Position numbers and translations under genes: made by a program | Notes under the pieces: model-generated | Database searches by the model: none | What the model saw: only the letters and a program-made list of their open reading frames with translations | What the model was told of the DNA's origin: nothing | NCBI GenBank assembly: GCA_002243285.1 | Contig: CP022585.1 | Location: forward strand, 4,487,444-4,551,443 | Length of the DNA stretch: 64,000 nucleotides | Direction: 5' to 3' | DNA from: Candidatus Fluviicola riflensis | GTDB taxonomy: Bacteria; Bacteroidota; Bacteroidia; Flavobacteriales_D; Crocinitomicaceae | In this document: in pieces, positions 35,112 through 42,996 of the stretch | How positions within the stretch are numbered: position 1 is the stretch's first letter | Layout of the letters: each line of letters begins with the position of its first letter

Positions 35112-36152
35112 ATGTGTACAAGAGTAACTTACATGGACCAAAATAAGGCATTTACAGGACGGAATTTTGATTGGTCCGATTGGTCGGAAGCAGGCCTTTG
35201 GGTATATCCCAATAAAATAACCCGATATGGTGCGGCAGGATCGGGCTCTAACTCATTGTCATGGACATCGGTCTATAAAAGTGTGGCGACATCAAGTTAT
35301 AACGGTGCCACAGCAGACGGCCTGAATGAAAAAGGGCTTGCTGTAAACCTGCTTTGGCTTGCTCCTTCCAAATATCCTGAAGTAGGACCTGATCCATATC
35401 GCAAGCCAATTTGTGTGAGCGCCTGGGCGCAATACATGCTGGATATGTGCAAAGATGTGCCAGATGCCATTGAAAAAATGAAATCCATTTACGTTGTTTC
35501 AGCCAAAGTGCCGGGAACGGATGATGCGGTGGAGTGCCACCTTTCAGTAAGTGATCGTGAAGGAAACACAGTTATTTTTGAATACGTGAATGCGCAATTA
35601 ATCACGTATACCAATATCTTGGGGAACTATTCCAAAGAACAGCTGCGGGTATTGACCAACCAGCCTACATTCGGTGAACAATTGCAATTGAGTGCTGACT
35701 GGTTCAAGACACACAAAGATGGGGCGCTTCCGGGTACGTGCAATCCGATAGACCGGTTTATTCGCGCAACCTACTATACTAATCTGTTACCACCGGCAGC
35801 GGCTGATTTATCCACCGAGTCATTGTCGCATGTGCTGAGTGTGATCCGCAACACGGTTGAACCGTTTGAAATAAACATTCATCCGGAGGATCCTGCCAGC
35901 CCGACTCAGTACACAACGTTGTGTGACCATGCAAAAGGAATCTATTATTTCAATCAGGCAAAAAATCCGCTGATGTCGTGGGTCGACCTCAATGACTTTA
36001 ATTTTTCGAAAATCTCAACGGGTTCCAACAGAGCATTTAGCCTGAGCTTTGAAAAGGGAGGAGCTTTGGTCAAAGGCGGTTCCCTGGGCGGTGGAAAATT
36101 GACTGCTGATAGCTTCGAAGTGCAAACAGCGTTTAACTTCGTTCAGCATTAA
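35112..36152 (+). CDS. Linear amide C-N hydrolase (choloylglycine hydrolase/penicillin acylase family)
   Basis: A 346-residue Ntn hydrolase. The protein begins MCTRVTYMD, so Cys2 becomes the N-terminal nucleophile after Met removal, the defining feature of the CBAH family. TGRNFDWSDW provides the conserved Arg/Asp region, and TADGLNEKGLAVNLLWL is the oxyanion/substrate pocket motif. NTVEPF and the C-terminal TTLCDHAKGIYYFN also match the family. There is no signal peptide. The substrate may be N-acyl amino acids, acyl-homoserine lactones or penicillin V rather than bile salts. RBS AAAGGAT precedes the ATG, and a terminator follows. Confidence 0.9.
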   Translation: MCTRVTYMDQNKAFTGRNFDWSDWSEAGLWVYPNKITRYGAAGSGSNSLSWTSVYKSVATSSYNGATADGLNEKGLAVNLLWLAPSKYPEVGPDPYRKPICVSAWAQYMLDMCKDVPDAIEKMKSIYVVSAKVPGTDDAVECHLSVSDREGNTVIFEYVNAQLITYTNILGNYSKEQLRVLTNQPTFGEQLQLSADWFKTHKDGALPGTCNPIDRFIRATYYTNLLPPAAADLSTESLSHVLSVIRNTVEPFEINIHPEDPASPTQYTTLCDHAKGIYYFNQAKNPLMSWVDLNDFNFSKISTGSNRAFSLSFEKGGALVKGGSLGGGKLTADSFEVQTAFNFVQH

Positions 36153-36210
36153 AAAAGAATGCTTGTGCCGGAACCAACCGCTTTGGTAATCCGGTAATTC
36201 TTACTTTGAA

Positions 36211-36239
36211 GGATGTCTCATAGCAGGCATCCTTTTTTT
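36211..36239 (+). terminator. Intrinsic terminator of the amide hydrolase gene
   Basis: GGATG at 36211-36215 pairs with CATCC at 36228-36232, followed by seven T. Confidence 0.75.
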
Positions 36240-36356
36240 GTGTCGTGGAAAACAATCGTGGAAATCAGACACTACTCTAAAACAGGTATTTATACCCTTG
36301 TGCAGGAATTCGTTTTGGAATAGCTTTGATGCAATTCATATTACTAATACAAAACC

Positions 36357-37115
36357 ATGTCACAATCCTACTTACAAACTATTCGCAGCTATTATCCCAA
36401 AGCATTTTATGCCGGAATGCTGGAGAAAGAAATACTGGAATACCTCAAACGCGTTGGATTCAAACCCGAAGAAGTAATGACGGCCAACAGTGTTTGCAGC
36501 GATGATGTCAACGCGATGCAATTTTCCATTTCAGATACAGGGCTTTTAGGGCCGTTTTACCTGGGGGGATTAGATGGTTTTCCGTTCACCGGACTTACAG
36601 GAATCCAGGCTTTCGCGCATCACATGCCGGAAGAAGGGGCGTTGCTCATTTATTTCGGGCCACATATCGGGATTACCGAAAAAGGGGGCATTGGAAAAAT
36701 ACGCCGAACCGGCCAGGATCATGATTCGGATTGTTGCGGTGCAGCGCAGGCAGCATTGAAAAAATTAAACAACAAGCCTCAGCCACCCACTTTGCTCGAT
36801 TACCAACAAGACAACATCGTGACGCTTTTCCAGATGCATAAACAGCGAATAGAAACCGCGATAGATCCGATCCAGGAAGCGACCGAAGTGATGTATGACT
36901 CCATCGCAGAGCGCATTCACCTGTTGATTGACCATTCAAAAGACACCTTCAAAGGAAAACATGCGATCCTGATCGGATCAGTCTTTATCAACGTCGATGA
37001 AGGTTCGGAAGCATGTGTAGATCAGCGCTTATTTCAAACCATCAATCTGAAAACCGGGGAAGTGGTGAGTCATAAAGAGAAATTTGCGGAGCATTTGGCG
37101 TTGAAAGAGAAATAA
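36357..37115 (+). CDS. LCIB-type (limiting-CO2-inducible B) carbonic anhydrase-like protein
   Basis: A 252-residue soluble protein that resembles the LCIB/LCIC family of beta-like carbonic anhydrases known from algae and some bacteria. The recognised core is NSVCSDDVN (Cys47), FYLGGLDGFPFTGLTGIQAFAHHMPEEGALLIYFGPHIGI (His103 in GPHIG) and SDCCGAAQAAL (Cys126/127). This supplies a Cys-His-Cys zinc set as in the family, plus nearby acidic and Arg residues (Asp49/50, Arg116/117) as candidate catalytic dyad. The family assignment is from motif memory. Its job would be reversible CO2 hydration. It is monocistronic, convergent with the response-regulator gene behind it, and preceded by about 120 bp of AT-rich DNA. 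Confidence 0.75.
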   Translation: MSQSYLQTIRSYYPKAFYAGMLEKEILEYLKRVGFKPEEVMTANSVCSDDVNAMQFSISDTGLLGPFYLGGLDGFPFTGLTGIQAFAHHMPEEGALLIYFGPHIGITEKGGIGKIRRTGQDHDSDCCGAAQAALKKLNNKPQPPTLLDYQQDNIVTLFQMHKQRIETAIDPIQEATEVMYDSIAERIHLLIDHSKDTFKGKHAILIGSVFINVDEGSEACVDQRLFQTINLKTGEVVSHKEKFAEHLALKEK

Positions 37116-37121
37116 GATTCG

Positions 37122-37784
37122 CTACAGTAACTCCAGCAACCGGTGTTTCAACACAAACAACACCAGTCCGGTTTTAGATTTAATGGCAAACTTGTCGAAG
37201 ATCGCTTCACGGTAGCCATCAACGGTTCGTGGAGTTACGGATAATTGATCGGCGATTTGCTCATAAGTGTATTCTTTTTCATGGCAAACCAGTCGCAGGA
37301 ATGAGCGTTCTCTGTCGGTGAGTTGTGCCAGGATTTTTTCCTGTTCGGTTTGTTGCGGTTTGCCGGCATCGTTTCGCAGCGAAAGCGTCAGGAATTCATT
37401 GTGGTAATAACCGCTTGTAAAGATAGATTCCAGGGCATTTTTTAAGATTTCGGCACTACAATTTTTCTTTAGAAACCCGCGAACACCGTTTCGGAACAAG
37501 CGAATAATGGTTTGTTCATCGCTATCCAGTGTCAGGATGAGGACCGGTAATTCATTCCCGGATTCTTTGAGTGTTTTTATCAGTTCGTCGCCGTTCATCC
37601 CCGGCATGTTCAAATCAATGATTGCCAGGTCAGGTTGTGGAACCAACGGAAGCACATTCAACAACGCAGAGGCAGAATCAAATTGATCTACAACGGAGAA
37701 GTCACCCAGTTTTTCGATAAGTTCTTTCAATCCGTTTCGAACAATCACATGATCATCCACCAGGATAATGGTTCGTTTTTCCAT
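37122..37784 (-). CDS. LuxR-family response regulator
   Basis: A 220-residue NarL/FixJ-type regulator. The REC domain has Asp10/Asp11, phosphoacceptor Asp57 (LAIIDLNMPGMNG), Thr (LILTLD) and Lys (FLKKNC). The C-terminal HTH reads LTDRERSFLRLVCHEKEYTYEQIADQLSVTPRTVDGYREAIFDKFAIKS. It ends the minus-strand operon containing the seven-helix sensor-like protein and the histidine kinase, its probable partner 24 bp upstream. Confidence 0.95.
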   Translation of the reverse strand: MEKRTIILVDDHVIVRNGLKELIEKLGDFSVVDQFDSASALLNVLPLVPQPDLAIIDLNMPGMNGDELIKTLKESGNELPVLILTLDSDEQTIIRLFRNGVRGFLKKNCSAEILKNALESIFTSGYYHNEFLTLSLRNDAGKPQQTEQEKILAQLTDRERSFLRLVCHEKEYTYEQIADQLSVTPRTVDGYREAIFDKFAIKSKTGLVLFVLKHRLLELL

Positions 37785-37808
37785 GAAAGCGGTAAATTAT
37801 AGTAACCA

Positions 37809-38576
37809 CTAAGGTTGTGATTTTTTTAGAATATAAACGGTTCCTTCTTCGGGTTTTGTATGAATGGTGCATTCCAGCCTTGCCAATTGCGCCCGCTTTA
37901 TAATATTACGAAGCCCTGATGCCTTATTGCTCCTGAAAACATCGTCGTAATCGAAACCTTTGCCATCGTCTTTCACCTGTAATTCAAACGGATCCGATTT
38001 TACGCTGATCTGCACTTTTTTGGCGCCCGAGTGTTTCAACGCGTTTTGTGCAATTTCCTGCAGAATGCGAAACACCATTAATTCCTGGTCTTTTTCCAAA
38101 GACGGTACTCCTGAATCAGTTTTCAGTTCAACGGTAAAACGCCGCAACGTATTCAGGCGGTCAACTTCTAATTGAATGGCCACAAGAAGTCCGCTGTTCC
38201 CAATAAAATCATTGTTGAGTGTCCGGCTCAGCAGGCGCAATTGCTGGGTGACTTCTCCGACATAAATTTCAAGGGGCTTGTAATCTTCCTGGTGTTCGGG
38301 ATGGTCCAGCTTCTTGTTTTCAATCTCAATGTGCATAGCCGTTAGCAACTGTCCGATATTGTCGTGCAATTCCTGGGCAAACTGGCCCATAACGTGTTCG
38401 CTAACCTCTGTTTCCACGATACGGAGTTCGCGTTCAAAGGCTAGTTTTGTCTCTGTCAGAATTTGTTCCTGACGCATCCGTTGCCGGTTAGACATAAAAA
38501 AGGTAAGGGTAATTCCTGCAATCAAGAGCAGGATGAGCAAGGTAACTGCCACAATGCTTAAAATGATATCGTTCAT
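37809..38576 (-). CDS. Sensor histidine kinase (NarX/DegS-like)
   Basis: A 255-residue kinase with one N-terminal membrane helix (residues 4-27). A short coiled linker is followed by HisKA_3 with His71 (FAQELHDNIGQLLTAMHIEIEN) and a HATPase_c domain (IAQNALKHSGAKKVQISV, VKDDGKGFDYDD, GLRNIIKRAQL). There is no periplasmic sensor domain; sensing probably comes from the multi-helix protein encoded upstream, whose gene overlaps this one by 4 bp. It probably phosphorylates the LuxR-type regulator downstream. Confidence 0.92.
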   Translation of the reverse strand: MNDIILSIVAVTLLILLLIAGITLTFFMSNRQRMRQEQILTETKLAFERELRIVETEVSEHVMGQFAQELHDNIGQLLTAMHIEIENKKLDHPEHQEDYKPLEIYVGEVTQQLRLLSRTLNNDFIGNSGLLVAIQLEVDRLNTLRRFTVELKTDSGVPSLEKDQELMVFRILQEIAQNALKHSGAKKVQISVKSDPFELQVKDDGKGFDYDDVFRSNKASGLRNIIKRAQLARLECTIHTKPEEGTVYILKKSQP

Positions 38577-39268
38577 GGTGTGTGTGTTTGTTTCGCGGCG
38601 GCTCGGTAGATCATCAGGAAGGCGAGTGCCAGGAGCAGGTAACGCCCGTTTGCCAGTACATTACTGATGAGGTAATATAAAAAAGTATTCACTTTCGGGC
38701 TATTCACCTCCAGGTAATGCATCATGGAAACATAAGGAACGCTACAGGCACAATAAAGCAGAATTCCCAGGCACGCCCACTTTTCAGGAGAGCGCCACAA
38801 ACGTTTATCGGTCCGTTGCCCGAAGTGATAAAGTACTGCGGCATATACGAGTGTAATTCCCAGGCATGCGGCCACATCGGCATAGTTGAGGTAGATGCCG
38901 AACCCCTGATTCCAGCCCTGAATTCCGAACACGGCTAAGAAGAGCAAAAAGGCGCCCACAATCAGCGGTTTACCAACTATACCAGGCAAAACAAACCAGG
39001 CCGCTGCAAGCAACAACCCGGTTTCCGGGATAAGATGGATATTCATTAACCACTGATTATCAATGGGCAAATCTTGTGATTGCTGCTGCAGCGTGATCAC
39101 ATGCAAAAATCCGTAAAATACTCCCCAAACAGCGACCTGGAGTAACAGCACCCTGAAAAAGCGATTCATGTTGCGAAAAGCAAGGATTCCAAAAAATACT
39201 GCGAGTAAGATACACGAGATTTCAGTGAAGAGTGTGAGCATGCCGGTTTGAATTGTGTGAGTGGACAT
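38573..39268 (-). CDS. Multi-helix membrane sensor-like protein
   Basis: A 231-residue protein with six to seven hydrophobic helices and short loops. There is no recognised enzymatic motif. The stop overlaps the kinase ATG by 4 bp, so it is translationally coupled with it. The role is inferred: the membrane input module for the kinase, similar to 7TM modules that partner with single-helix HisKA_3 kinases. Confidence 0.7.
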   Translation of the reverse strand: MSTHTIQTGMLTLFTEISCILLAVFFGILAFRNMNRFFRVLLLQVAVWGVFYGFLHVITLQQQSQDLPIDNQWLMNIHLIPETGLLLAAAWFVLPGIVGKPLIVGAFLLFLAVFGIQGWNQGFGIYLNYADVAACLGITLVYAAVLYHFGQRTDKRLWRSPEKWACLGILLYCACSVPYVSMMHYLEVNSPKVNTFLYYLISNVLANGRYLLLALAFLMIYRAAAKQTHTP

Positions 39269-39304
39269 GCTAAGATAGGGTTGTTTTTTTCGAATAGCAA
39301 CTTA

Positions 39305-40111
39305 TTAAGATTGCAAAGTATAGGCAAACTCTGCACACGGAGGGCACAGATGTGATCGGTTGGCATACTTGTTTGCAAAGTTCCCATTTGCTGTGATTAA
39401 ATCAGTAGATAAGATTAAAGAATGCTTTAAAGAAATTAGCGGATCGTGAAGAAATTCCGTCATACTATTTCTTAGATAGAAATAATTATTGCCATTATCA
39501 TGCATTAGGGCATATATAAGTTGAAATGTGAATAACTGACCATCAGAATCTGTCCCGTCTAAGAATAATTCAAAAGGTTGAGTTAAATCAGTAGAATGCC
39601 GGATTTTTGCTTTGTGTTTGTAATTGTTTTTCCATTCAAGTTCTTCATCTAAAAAAGGGGTTTGAATTTTTTTGCACTCAACAAATTCTATTCCGTTAAA
39701 ATGGAAAACCTTATCCTTATATACAGGCACGTAAGTATACTTTTGCGAAGGATCATGATATCCGTTTAAGCGTAAAAACACAGGTTGAAATAAAGGATAA
39801 AAGATATACTTATTGCTTTCAATTTTGCTAGCAAAATGAATCAACAAACCTGTAAGACATTTTTTGTTGGTAGGGAAGTGCTTTACTTTATCATAAAGAA
39901 CTTCTAGCTGGGCTCTTGAAATTTTGATTGGATTTTCAGGTAAAACAGCATCGTTAAGCAAAAAATTGTTTTGAAACAGTGCTTTTCTGCGAGCAGCATC
40001 GGCACTGTCAACATCTTCTGTTTCTAGATTCAGCTGATCTTCTAGGTCTAACTCTGTTAAACTTGGATCCTGAATCAAATCTTCGATAGGAATTGGAAAT
40101 GTTTCAATCAT
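39305..40111 (-). CDS. Unknown soluble protein with acidic N-terminus
   Basis: A 268-residue protein without signal peptide or membrane helix. The N-terminus is very acidic (DLIQDPSLTELDLEDQLNLETEDVDS). The middle has QKYTYVPVYKDKVFHFNGIEFVECKK, and the C-terminus carries a Cys-Pro-Pro-Cys motif (SHLCPPCAEFAYTLQS). No family is recognised. A 38-residue ORF starts upstream and ends 15 bp before this gene on the same strand, so the two probably form an operon. The local composition looks more AT-rich than the core genes. Confidence 0.6.
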   Translation of the reverse strand: MIETFPIPIEDLIQDPSLTELDLEDQLNLETEDVDSADAARRKALFQNNFLLNDAVLPENPIKISRAQLEVLYDKVKHFPTNKKCLTGLLIHFASKIESNKYIFYPLFQPVFLRLNGYHDPSQKYTYVPVYKDKVFHFNGIEFVECKKIQTPFLDEELEWKNNYKHKAKIRHSTDLTQPFELFLDGTDSDGQLFTFQLIYALMHDNGNNYFYLRNSMTEFLHDPLISLKHSLILSTDLITANGNFANKYANRSHLCPPCAEFAYTLQS

Positions 40112-40126
40112 AATAATAAATTTTAA

Positions 40127-40243
40127 TTAGTTTCTCCAAATCTCCTCTAAATCTTCCAACCCACCAATTTTTTCCAATGGTATTATCCCCAATTCTTTAG
40201 GGGAAAAATCCCCTTCTGTTTTGTAGAAAGTCACCTTGTCCAT
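40127..40243 (-). CDS. Tiny ORF (38 residues) upstream of the CPPC gene
   Basis: ATG at 40241-40243 begins MDKVTFYKTEGDFSPKEL and continues to a TAA at 40127-40129, with residues typical of a real polypeptide (KELGIIPLEKIGGLEDLEEIW). It ends 15 bp before the ATG of the 268-residue gene on the same strand, which suggests translational coupling. There is no recognised homologue. It could also be a leader peptide. Confidence 0.4.
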   Translation of the reverse strand: MDKVTFYKTEGDFSPKELGIIPLEKIGGLEDLEEIWRN

Positions 40244-40328
40244 AGAACATGAATGCTACACCTTTGTGTTGTGATTTTACTCAATTTATAAAAGTGAAAG
40301 ACACAATTAAACCTCTAATATTCACATT

Positions 40329-41759
40329 ATGAAAACTATTATTTACACCATCGCCCTCTTTTTATCGGGGAACTTGATTGCGCAAGGCAACATAAGAATA
40401 GATAATGAACTCTTCATGAAATTATTAAAGAAAGAATTTGCAAAAATATACACCCCTGAAACAAAAAACGGAGTAGGAAATTATGCATCGTATGATGTTG
40501 TCGATTCGAAGGTTGATTTCACCGGTAATATTATTCTAAAAAAAGACATTAAATTTTTCAGGGATACCCTATCTACATCCGGGAACATACTTTCAATTAA
40601 AGCAAGTGGCGGAGTTTCAGATGGTGTGGTTGGTTTATTCAGCAACAATAAATGGAACAACAATGTAGGGCTTGATGTGCAATACAACTTTATCCGTCTT
40701 ACGGGAAAAAACGGGAAAAACTATATAGATATAGATGCTGACCAATTGGCAGAATACCAAAGGAAAAAAGAATTTGGAAGTTGTTCGGAAAGGAATTTGA
40801 ATCCTCAAAATGCACTAAGCGATCATTCTTTGCAACTTCAATTGGCAGAAAGCGAATTAATCATTGCTAAAGCCAAAGTGATTTCTGGTTCAAGCAATAT
40901 TCAAAAGTGTAAAACTGCTTTGGATCGTTTTAATAAAGCTGGAAATAAAGATTCGATCGCCTATTACAGTCTGAAACTAGCCGAGCACAATATTACTTTT
41001 TGGCAAGACTCAATGAAACTCGAAAAAAGCAATTGTATCCGTGATTCGATTTTCAATATGACACCTAATCAGATTCTAAACGCAGTATTAATTAAACGTA
41101 ACCGAAGAAATAAAGCATTAAAGGATGATTTGGTAGTGAATGGTTTTCGGATCAATTGGTTTTCATTTGGTTATGGTGTTTCAAATAATTCATTTCGTTT
41201 ATTTGATCCGGTACAATCATTCGGTACACAGTTCTCGGCCTCAAGTTTTTTGACCCAAGAACTACGATTGCAGTACAACATCTATAAAAAAGAAAAAAAC
41301 GGGAATAGTTATTTTCTGTCTTTTTGGTTAAAAGGGTCTATTGCAGACAATTTTGAGGCTCTCACCAAAAATGATTTTGAAGAAATAACGACAGATACTT
41401 TATCTACAACTGAACGCAACAATATCAAAAAGTTTTCGGCTTACTCAGGAGATTATAAGAAGAACTTACAACGGTTGACTTTTGGAATGGATTGGTATTA
41501 TTTCCTAACAGGAAATACGATGGCGATTCACCTGTTTCCGAAATACACGATCATTCAAAATTTACAACCTGAAACAAGTTTTGGTGTCGGATTTCTAATG
41601 CCATTTAAGAACAAAGACGAGAAAAAGGATATTGTCAATGCGGAAATTTACATGAATACACCCAATCTTTTTAGAACGAATGGAATTACGGAAACCAATT
41701 TTTTCAAACGAAGTGAGTACGGGATTCGGTTTTCTGTTCCAATAATGTTTAACAATTAA
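40329..41759 (+). CDS. Secreted beta-barrel-like outer membrane protein, unknown function
   Basis: A 476-residue protein with a signal peptide (MKTIIYTIALFLSGNLIAQG). A middle coiled-coil-like region with CSERN and KCKTALD cysteine-containing segments is followed by a C-terminal half of alternating strands (FSFGYGVSNNSFRLFD, LRLQYNIYK, RLTFGMDWYYFLTG, TSFGVGFLMPF) ending YGIRFSVPIMFNN. This suggests an outer-membrane barrel or secretin-associated protein. No family is recognised. It lies in the AT-rich accessory stretch, 12 bp upstream of a small basic ORF. Confidence 0.6.
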   Translation: MKTIIYTIALFLSGNLIAQGNIRIDNELFMKLLKKEFAKIYTPETKNGVGNYASYDVVDSKVDFTGNIILKKDIKFFRDTLSTSGNILSIKASGGVSDGVVGLFSNNKWNNNVGLDVQYNFIRLTGKNGKNYIDIDADQLAEYQRKKEFGSCSERNLNPQNALSDHSLQLQLAESELIIAKAKVISGSSNIQKCKTALDRFNKAGNKDSIAYYSLKLAEHNITFWQDSMKLEKSNCIRDSIFNMTPNQILNAVLIKRNRRNKALKDDLVVNGFRINWFSFGYGVSNNSFRLFDPVQSFGTQFSASSFLTQELRLQYNIYKKEKNGNSYFLSFWLKGSIADNFEALTKNDFEEITTDTLSTTERNNIKKFSAYSGDYKKNLQRLTFGMDWYYFLTGNTMAIHLFPKYTIIQNLQPETSFGVGFLMPFKNKDEKKDIVNAEIYMNTPNLFRTNGITETNFFKRSEYGIRFSVPIMFNN

Positions 41760-41771
41760 TACAAGGATATA

Positions 41772-41948
41772 ATGGGAAAACAACAAAACAAGCAACGAGG
41801 AACAAAATACAGAGCGGTTTGCGAAGAGGGCGACTACAGAGGTGAGTGGAGAAATACACAGGAACAAGCTTTGTCCGATGCCAATGAACACATGATCCAA
41901 CATGATGATCATATTGTAATTGTGGAATTACGCGCATTTGTTCATTAA
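41772..41948 (+). CDS. Small protein of 58 residues
   Basis: ATG at 41772, TAA at 41946-41948; it begins MGKQQNKQRGTKYRAVCEEG and ends IVIVELRAFVH. AAGGAT lies 5 nt upstream as a good RBS. It follows the 476-residue gene by 12 bp, so it is cotranscribed with it, and an intrinsic terminator follows 3 nt after the stop. No family is recognised; length and residue use look genuine. Confidence 0.55.
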   Translation: MGKQQNKQRGTKYRAVCEEGDYRGEWRNTQEQALSDANEHMIQHDDHIVIVELRAFVH

Positions 41949-41950
41949 TG

Positions 41951-41988
41951 AAAAAATCGTCCGGGAAGAAAAACCGCGACGATTTTTT
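41951..41988 (+). terminator. Intrinsic terminator
   Basis: AAAAAATCGTC at 41951-41961 pairs with GACGATTTTTT at 41978-41988. The T-tract sits in the right arm, and the A-tract in the left makes it symmetric for the convergent arr gene. Confidence 0.8.
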
Positions 41989-42064
41989 CTTTATAATTCC
42001 TTCCTTTCTCCCCAACAAAAAATCACTTCCCCTCTATCTGCTTTTCCACCCCAACCTCATTTCA

Positions 42065-42481
42065 TTAATCTTCTATCGCTTCAATCCCCAACTGTTTCAA
42101 CCGCTCAAGATTATCTTTCATTGCCTGGAGCTGTTCCGGCGCGTGTCCCTGCCAATCGGCAACTTCACCGATTACCCGGAGCGGATGCTTTGTGCGGTAT
42201 GATTTTGTCGGATTCCCCGGGAATTTTTTGTCCGTCAGGTTCGGATCGTCTTCAAATGCTCCGGTTGGTTCCACCATATAGATTCTGCCCCGTCCTTGGC
42301 CCACGGCAAGTTCAGCTCCCCAAATAGCGGCGTCCATCGTGGCAGTAAAATAGATGAACTTTGCCTTGTTTTGCTGGCCGTAATTGGAATTGAAGCCGGG
42401 TGAAAGCAAATCTCCTTGTTTCAGATCTGCTTTTGTGCCGTGGTAAAATTTCTGAGAAGTTGGGCTGTTAACTGTTTCCAT
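42065..42481 (-). CDS. arr: Rifampin ADP-ribosyltransferase (Arr family)
   Basis: A 138-residue mono-ADP-ribosyltransferase that uses NAD+ to ADP-ribosylate rifamycins. Strong matches to Arr are FYHGTKADLKQGDLL, SNYG followed by KFIYFTATMDAAIWGAELA, GQGRGRIYMVEPTG, EDDPNLTDKKFPGNPTKSYRT and HPLRVIGEVADWQGHAPEQLQAM. The length is exactly that of the family, and there is no signal peptide. The gene stands alone between the small protein gene and the tRNA-flanking accessory segment. Rifampin resistance is predicted but not tested. Confidence 0.93.
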   Translation of the reverse strand: METVNSPTSQKFYHGTKADLKQGDLLSPGFNSNYGQQNKAKFIYFTATMDAAIWGAELAVGQGRGRIYMVEPTGAFEDDPNLTDKKFPGNPTKSYRTKHPLRVIGEVADWQGHAPEQLQAMKDNLERLKQLGIEAIED

Positions 42482-42522
42482 AGGATGTGTTTTGCAGTTA
42501 CCGCGAAGATACCAAATCCTAG

Positions 42523-42953
42523 TTATTCTTTTAAGGTGAATTTAAGTTCTTCGCTTTCAACCAGCCATCCAAATATGCCTGGATTTTTAACCTCCACAGG
42601 TTCATGAACCGATTCCTGATATGAGCCTAACGAGCAATTTAAAGGCATAAAAAAGAGCTCATTTCTGAACTCCTTTACTTGTAGCGAGGACACGATCATT
42701 ATCGAACATGGAGTTGTATGAAGATATTCGCAGTATAGGTGCTTTCTAAGATTGAAGGCCATTGGTTTGTTCTTCTAGATGGTGTTTTACAACAACTATT
42801 TCCCTTGTAGTATGGGGCAATTTGAAGGATGTTGAGCTGGTTGAAATTAGAATCCAAGGGAACTACTTCATTGAACATGAATGAAAAGTACAAAGAACCA
42901 TCAGATGGTGAATAACAACTAATATTCCTGCGAACCTTTCCGAGTGTTAGCGG
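42523..42953 (-). pseudogene. Possible degenerate coding region
   Basis: Two adjacent frames on the minus strand carry protein-like sequence: one from after the SpoIIE stop to about 42699 (SLYFSFMFNEVVPLDSNFNQ), and one from 42762 to 42523 (VKNPGIFGWLVESEELKF). They overlap out of frame, and a third frame adds EIVVVKHHLEEQTNG between them. No homopolymer gives a simple fix. It may be a decayed gene of about 140 residues, or chance; the tRNA-end repeat falls inside it. Confidence 0.3.
42679..42695. repeat. 17-bp copy of the initiator tRNA 3' end (putative attR)
   Basis: TTGTAGCGAGGACACGA matches exactly and in the same orientation 45835-45851, the 3' end of the initiator tRNA gene. The match stops before the T-loop. 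Chance occurrence of a 17-mer in 64 kb is very unlikely. It marks the probable far end of a segment integrated at the tRNA. Confidence 0.6.
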
Positions 42954-42996
42954 TTATTTGATTTCAATAATCATGAAACAGACATCATCAACTTGT

